16,867 bases of DNA from Pseudobutyrivibrio sp. (GTDB lineage Bacteria > Bacillota > Clostridia > Lachnospirales > Lachnospiraceae): positions 1-16,867 of the forward strand of contig JAFYYE010000384.1 of NCBI GenBank assembly GCA_017557715.1. The letters run 5' to 3'. Below are positions 14,868-16,867 of the stretch, piece after piece. The notes beneath the pieces were generated by a model, which was not told where the DNA came from, did no database searches, and worked only from the letters and a program-made list of their open reading frames with translations. Made by a program: the position numbers and the translations under genes. Each line of letters opens with the position of its first letter. The stretch's first letter is position 1.

Positions 14868-16273
14868 ACTACTCCTTCACGAGTATCCTTAATCTCTACA
14901 CCCTTCGCTAAAAGCTCATCACGAATTGCATCTGCTGTAGCAAAATCCTTTGCCTTCTTAGCTTCTGCACGACGAGCAATTGCATCATTAATAAATGCTT
15001 CAAGCTCAGCATCAACATTGTTTCCTGCCTCAGCAAGTGCCTTTGCATGACCAATTAAATCAAGTGAAAGCACTCTGTCGAAGCTCTCAACAAGTGCAAG
15101 CTTTGTAGCGTCATTTGTGTCTGCCTTTAATGCATCATAGAGGATTGTGATAGCCATTGATGTGTTGAGGTCGTTAGAAACTGCCTCGCAGAACTTCTCC
15201 TCAAAATCCTTCTTTACAGCCTCATCAACTGCTCCCTCTGCCTTAAGCTCAGATACACGCTTAACAAGCTTGTTGTATGCCTGAACTGTGTTATCGAGAT
15301 TCTCCCATGAGAATACAAGTGGCTTACGATAGTGTGACTGTAAGCAGAAGAATCTGTAAACAAGTGGATCGTATCCCTTCTCCTGAAGAACAGAAACTGT
15401 AAGGATTGCACCCTTTGACTTAGACATCTTTCCTGACTGGTCATTAAGGTGATTGCTGTGGAACCAGTAATTGCACCACTTGTGACCAAGGTATGCCTCA
15501 GACTGAGCCACCTCATTTGTGTGATGTGGGAAGATGTTATCAACACCACCACAGTGAATATCCATGTATTCTCCAAGGTGCTTCATTGAAATGCATGAGC
15601 ACTCAATATGCCATCCTGGATAACCAACGCCCCATGGGCTGTCCCACTTAAGAGCCTGGTCTTCAAACTTAGACTTTGTAAACCAAAGAACGAAGTCTGT
15701 CTTGTTCTTTTTATTTGTATCCTCTTCTACATCATCACGAACGCCAACCTCGAGGGCTTCCTTTTCAACTGATGATGAGAATACATAGTAATCCTGAAGC
15801 TTGCTTGTGTCGAAATAAACATTTCCACCAGCAACATATGCATAGCCCTTCTCGATAAGAACTTCTACCATGTGAATGAACTCTGGAATGCAGTTTGTAG
15901 CAGGCTCCACAACATCTGGGCGCTTATTTCCAACTGCATCGAAATCCTTGAAGAAAGCATCTGTATAGAACTTTGCAATCTCCATAACTGTCTTGTGCTC
16001 ACGCTTTGCGCCAGCAACCATCTTATCCTCGCCTGTATCAGCATCGCTTGAAAGATGGCCTACATCTGTTATGTTCATAACACGCTTTACATCATAGCCT
16101 GCATACTCCAAGGACTTAATTAATGCATCCTGCATGATATATGTACGGATATTTCCGATATGTGCGAAATGATATACGGTAGGGCCGCATGTGTACATAG
16201 CAACCTTACCCTCTTCATTTGGATGAAAATCTTCTACTTTTCTAGATAATGTATTGTAAAACTTGAATTCCAT
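14852..16273 (-). CDS. cysS: Cysteinyl-tRNA synthetase
   Basis: Charges tRNA-Cys with cysteine using ATP. The start is the ATG at 16273 (MEFKFYNTL), seven bases after GGAGG at 16281-16285. A longer in-frame version from 16333 would add 20 residues encoded by the intergenic stem-loop and is unlikely. The class I fold is clear: zinc ligand C29 in TCGPTVY, the HIGH-like HIGN at 38-41, GWHIECSCISMKHLG carrying further zinc ligands in the middle, and KMSKSKG. The family usually has A or S in WHIECSAM where CSCIS is seen here, which adds a cysteine near the zinc site. Length 473 is normal. No T-box leader was found upstream; instead there is a long inverted repeat. It is followed by mrnC with overlap. 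Confidence 0.96.
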   Translation of the reverse strand: MEFKFYNTLSRKVEDFHPNEEGKVAMYTCGPTVYHFAHIGNIRTYIMQDALIKSLEYAGYDVKRVMNITDVGHLSSDADTGEDKMVAGAKREHKTVMEIAKFYTDAFFKDFDAVGNKRPDVVEPATNCIPEFIHMVEVLIEKGYAYVAGGNVYFDTSKLQDYYVFSSSVEKEALEVGVRDDVEEDTNKKNKTDFVLWFTKSKFEDQALKWDSPWGVGYPGWHIECSCISMKHLGEYMDIHCGGVDNIFPHHTNEVAQSEAYLGHKWCNYWFHSNHLNDQSGKMSKSKGAILTVSVLQEKGYDPLVYRFFCLQSHYRKPLVFSWENLDNTVQAYNKLVKRVSELKAEGAVDEAVKKDFEEKFCEAVSNDLNTSMAITILYDALKADTNDATKLALVESFDRVLSLDLIGHAKALAEAGNNVDAELEAFINDAIARRAEAKKAKDFATADAIRDELLAKGVEIKDTREGVVWHLV

Positions 16274-16286
16274 ATTCTCTCCTCCA

Positions 16287-16373
16287 CATTTGTTACAGTA
16301 ACAAGCATTAGTATTTCCCCGCTCAATTAACACATTTCGCTAAGGAAATCTAATAGCTTGTTACTTACAAATG
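16287..16373 (-). repeat. Long imperfect inverted repeat in the cysS leader
   Basis: Two arms of about 30 bases (16287-16318 and 16344-16373) around a 25-base loop. Paired blocks from the base are CATTTGT/ACAAATG, AGTAACAAGC/GCTTGTTACT (10 bp perfect), ATTAG/CTAAT with offset single-base bulges, and ATTTCC/GGAAAT. A smaller palindrome TGTTAC-A-GTAACA (16291-16303) uses part of the same arm, so two structures compete. The 3' arm ends one base before the cysS ribosome binding site. No U-tract follows on the minus strand and no T-box core is seen. It could be a cis-regulatory RNA or a small mobile inverted-repeat element. Confidence 0.7.
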
Positions 16374-16387
16374 TTCATTCTAATTTT

Positions 16388-16867
16388 TTACTTACGTGCG
16401 CAGCCCCCGCATGTCTCACAGCTACGTCCGCTGTCGTATACCACATTGCTTCCATCGTAAAACTCGTAGAGAAGACAGACAGCCTGTGAGCTGATGCCCT
16501 CTTCACGACCTGTGAAGCCAAGGTGCTCCTCTGTGGTAGCCTTGATATTTACCTGATCAACATCGATGCCCAAACATCGTGCGACATTTTCTTCCATTTG
16601 CTCAATATAAGGACGAAGCTTTGGCTTCTGAGCGATGACAGTAGCATCTACATTTCCAACTACATAGCCCTTATCCATAACAAGCTCGCGAACCTGCTCC
16701 AAAAGCTTCATAGAATCTGCGCCCTTGTATTTTGGGTCTGTGTCTGGGAAATGTGCCCCTATATCCTTTAATCCTGCTGCTCCAAGGACAGCATCTGCTA
16801 TAGCATGTAAAAGTACATCAGCATCTGAGTGACCAAGAAGACCAAGTGTGTGCTCGATTTTTACACC
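16388..16867 (-). CDS. ispF: 2-C-methyl-D-erythritol 2,4-cyclodiphosphate synthase, 5' partial, with Cys-rich tail
   Basis: Enzyme of the non-mevalonate isoprenoid pathway that cyclises CDP-methylerythritol 2-phosphate with release of CMP. The coding frame is open to the window edge, so the first 20 or so residues, including the DxH metal motif, are missing. Visible motifs are GLLGHSDADVLLHA, DIGAHFPDTDPKYKGADS, NVDATVIAQKPK, NIKATTEEHLGFTGREEGI and the final strand QAVCLLYEF. Typical IspF proteins end about there. This one continues for roughly 22 residues to GRSCETCGGCARK, adding C-x-x-C-x-x-C at the end. ispF upstream of cysS follows Firmicute order (ispD-ispF-gltX-cysE-cysS in Bacillus), with intermediate genes missing here. 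Confidence 0.93.
   Translation of the reverse strand, partial: GVKIEHTLGLLGHSDADVLLHAIADAVLGAAGLKDIGAHFPDTDPKYKGADSMKLLEQVRELVMDKGYVVGNVDATVIAQKPKLRPYIEQMEENVARCLGIDVDQVNIKATTEEHLGFTGREEGISSQAVCLLYEFYDGSNVVYDSGRSCETCGGCARK

Noticed and set aside
16274..16333. Twenty extra N-terminal residues on CysS with several cysteines
   Set aside because: They are encoded by the inverted repeat in the leader; the ATG at 16273 has a strong GGAGG and matches the family N-terminus.
16274..16387. T-box riboswitch ahead of cysS
   Set aside because: No GGUGGNACCGCG-like T-box core and no terminator with U-tract on the minus strand; the region is also too short for a full T-box.

Overview
The window looks like a chromosomal segment from a low-GC anaerobic Firmicute, most likely a Lachnospiraceae member of the Butyrivibrio/Roseburia type. 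This rests on strong AGGAGG-type ribosome binding sites, a Clostridia-style chorismate mutase-shikimate kinase fusion, a lipoprotein TRAP binding protein and the ispF-cysS-mrnC-rlmB-sigH gene order. The organism assignment is inference; no rRNA, tRNA, CRISPR array or insertion sequence was seen. There is no gene-free stretch over 300 bases; the longest is the 248-base divergent lysR/ydiB region.

Layout. Positions 1-1932 (minus): gap followed by pgk, with a hairpin between them. pgk runs off the left edge and carries an in-frame TAA at 150-152, with clear Pgk homology continuing on the far side. 2106-2915 (plus): an orphan PHP-family histidinol phosphatase. 2937-3728 (minus): an AroQ-AroK fusion. 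3888-13080: a hydroaromatic acid gene cluster. A large Fe-S flavoprotein ene-reductase and a LysR regulator lie on the minus strand. Divergent from them are a YdiB-type quinate/shikimate dehydrogenase, a YdiN-like MFS transporter and a type I 3-dehydroquinate dehydratase, then a complete TRAP transporter (DctQ, DctM, lipoprotein DctP). 13108-16867 (minus): the conserved ispF-cysS-mrnC-rlmB-sigH block, with ispF entering from the right edge.

How the genes may work together. The ydiB-ydiN-like-aroD trio resembles the Escherichia coli ydiN-ydiB-aroD neighbourhood. Here it is joined to a TRAP importer and an old-yellow-enzyme/2,4-dienoyl-CoA-reductase-like protein. Quinate or shikimate imported from plant material would be oxidised by YdiB and interconverted at the 3-dehydroquinate/3-dehydroshikimate level by AroD. 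3-Dehydroshikimate is an enone, the substrate class of ene-reductases. The cluster may therefore reduce hydroaromatic acids as an anaerobic electron sink, with salvage into chorismate through AroK as the alternative. The divergent LysR and clustered inverted repeats at 7017-7094 suggest inducer control. This reductive route is a hypothesis from gene content; no substrate can be read from the DNA.
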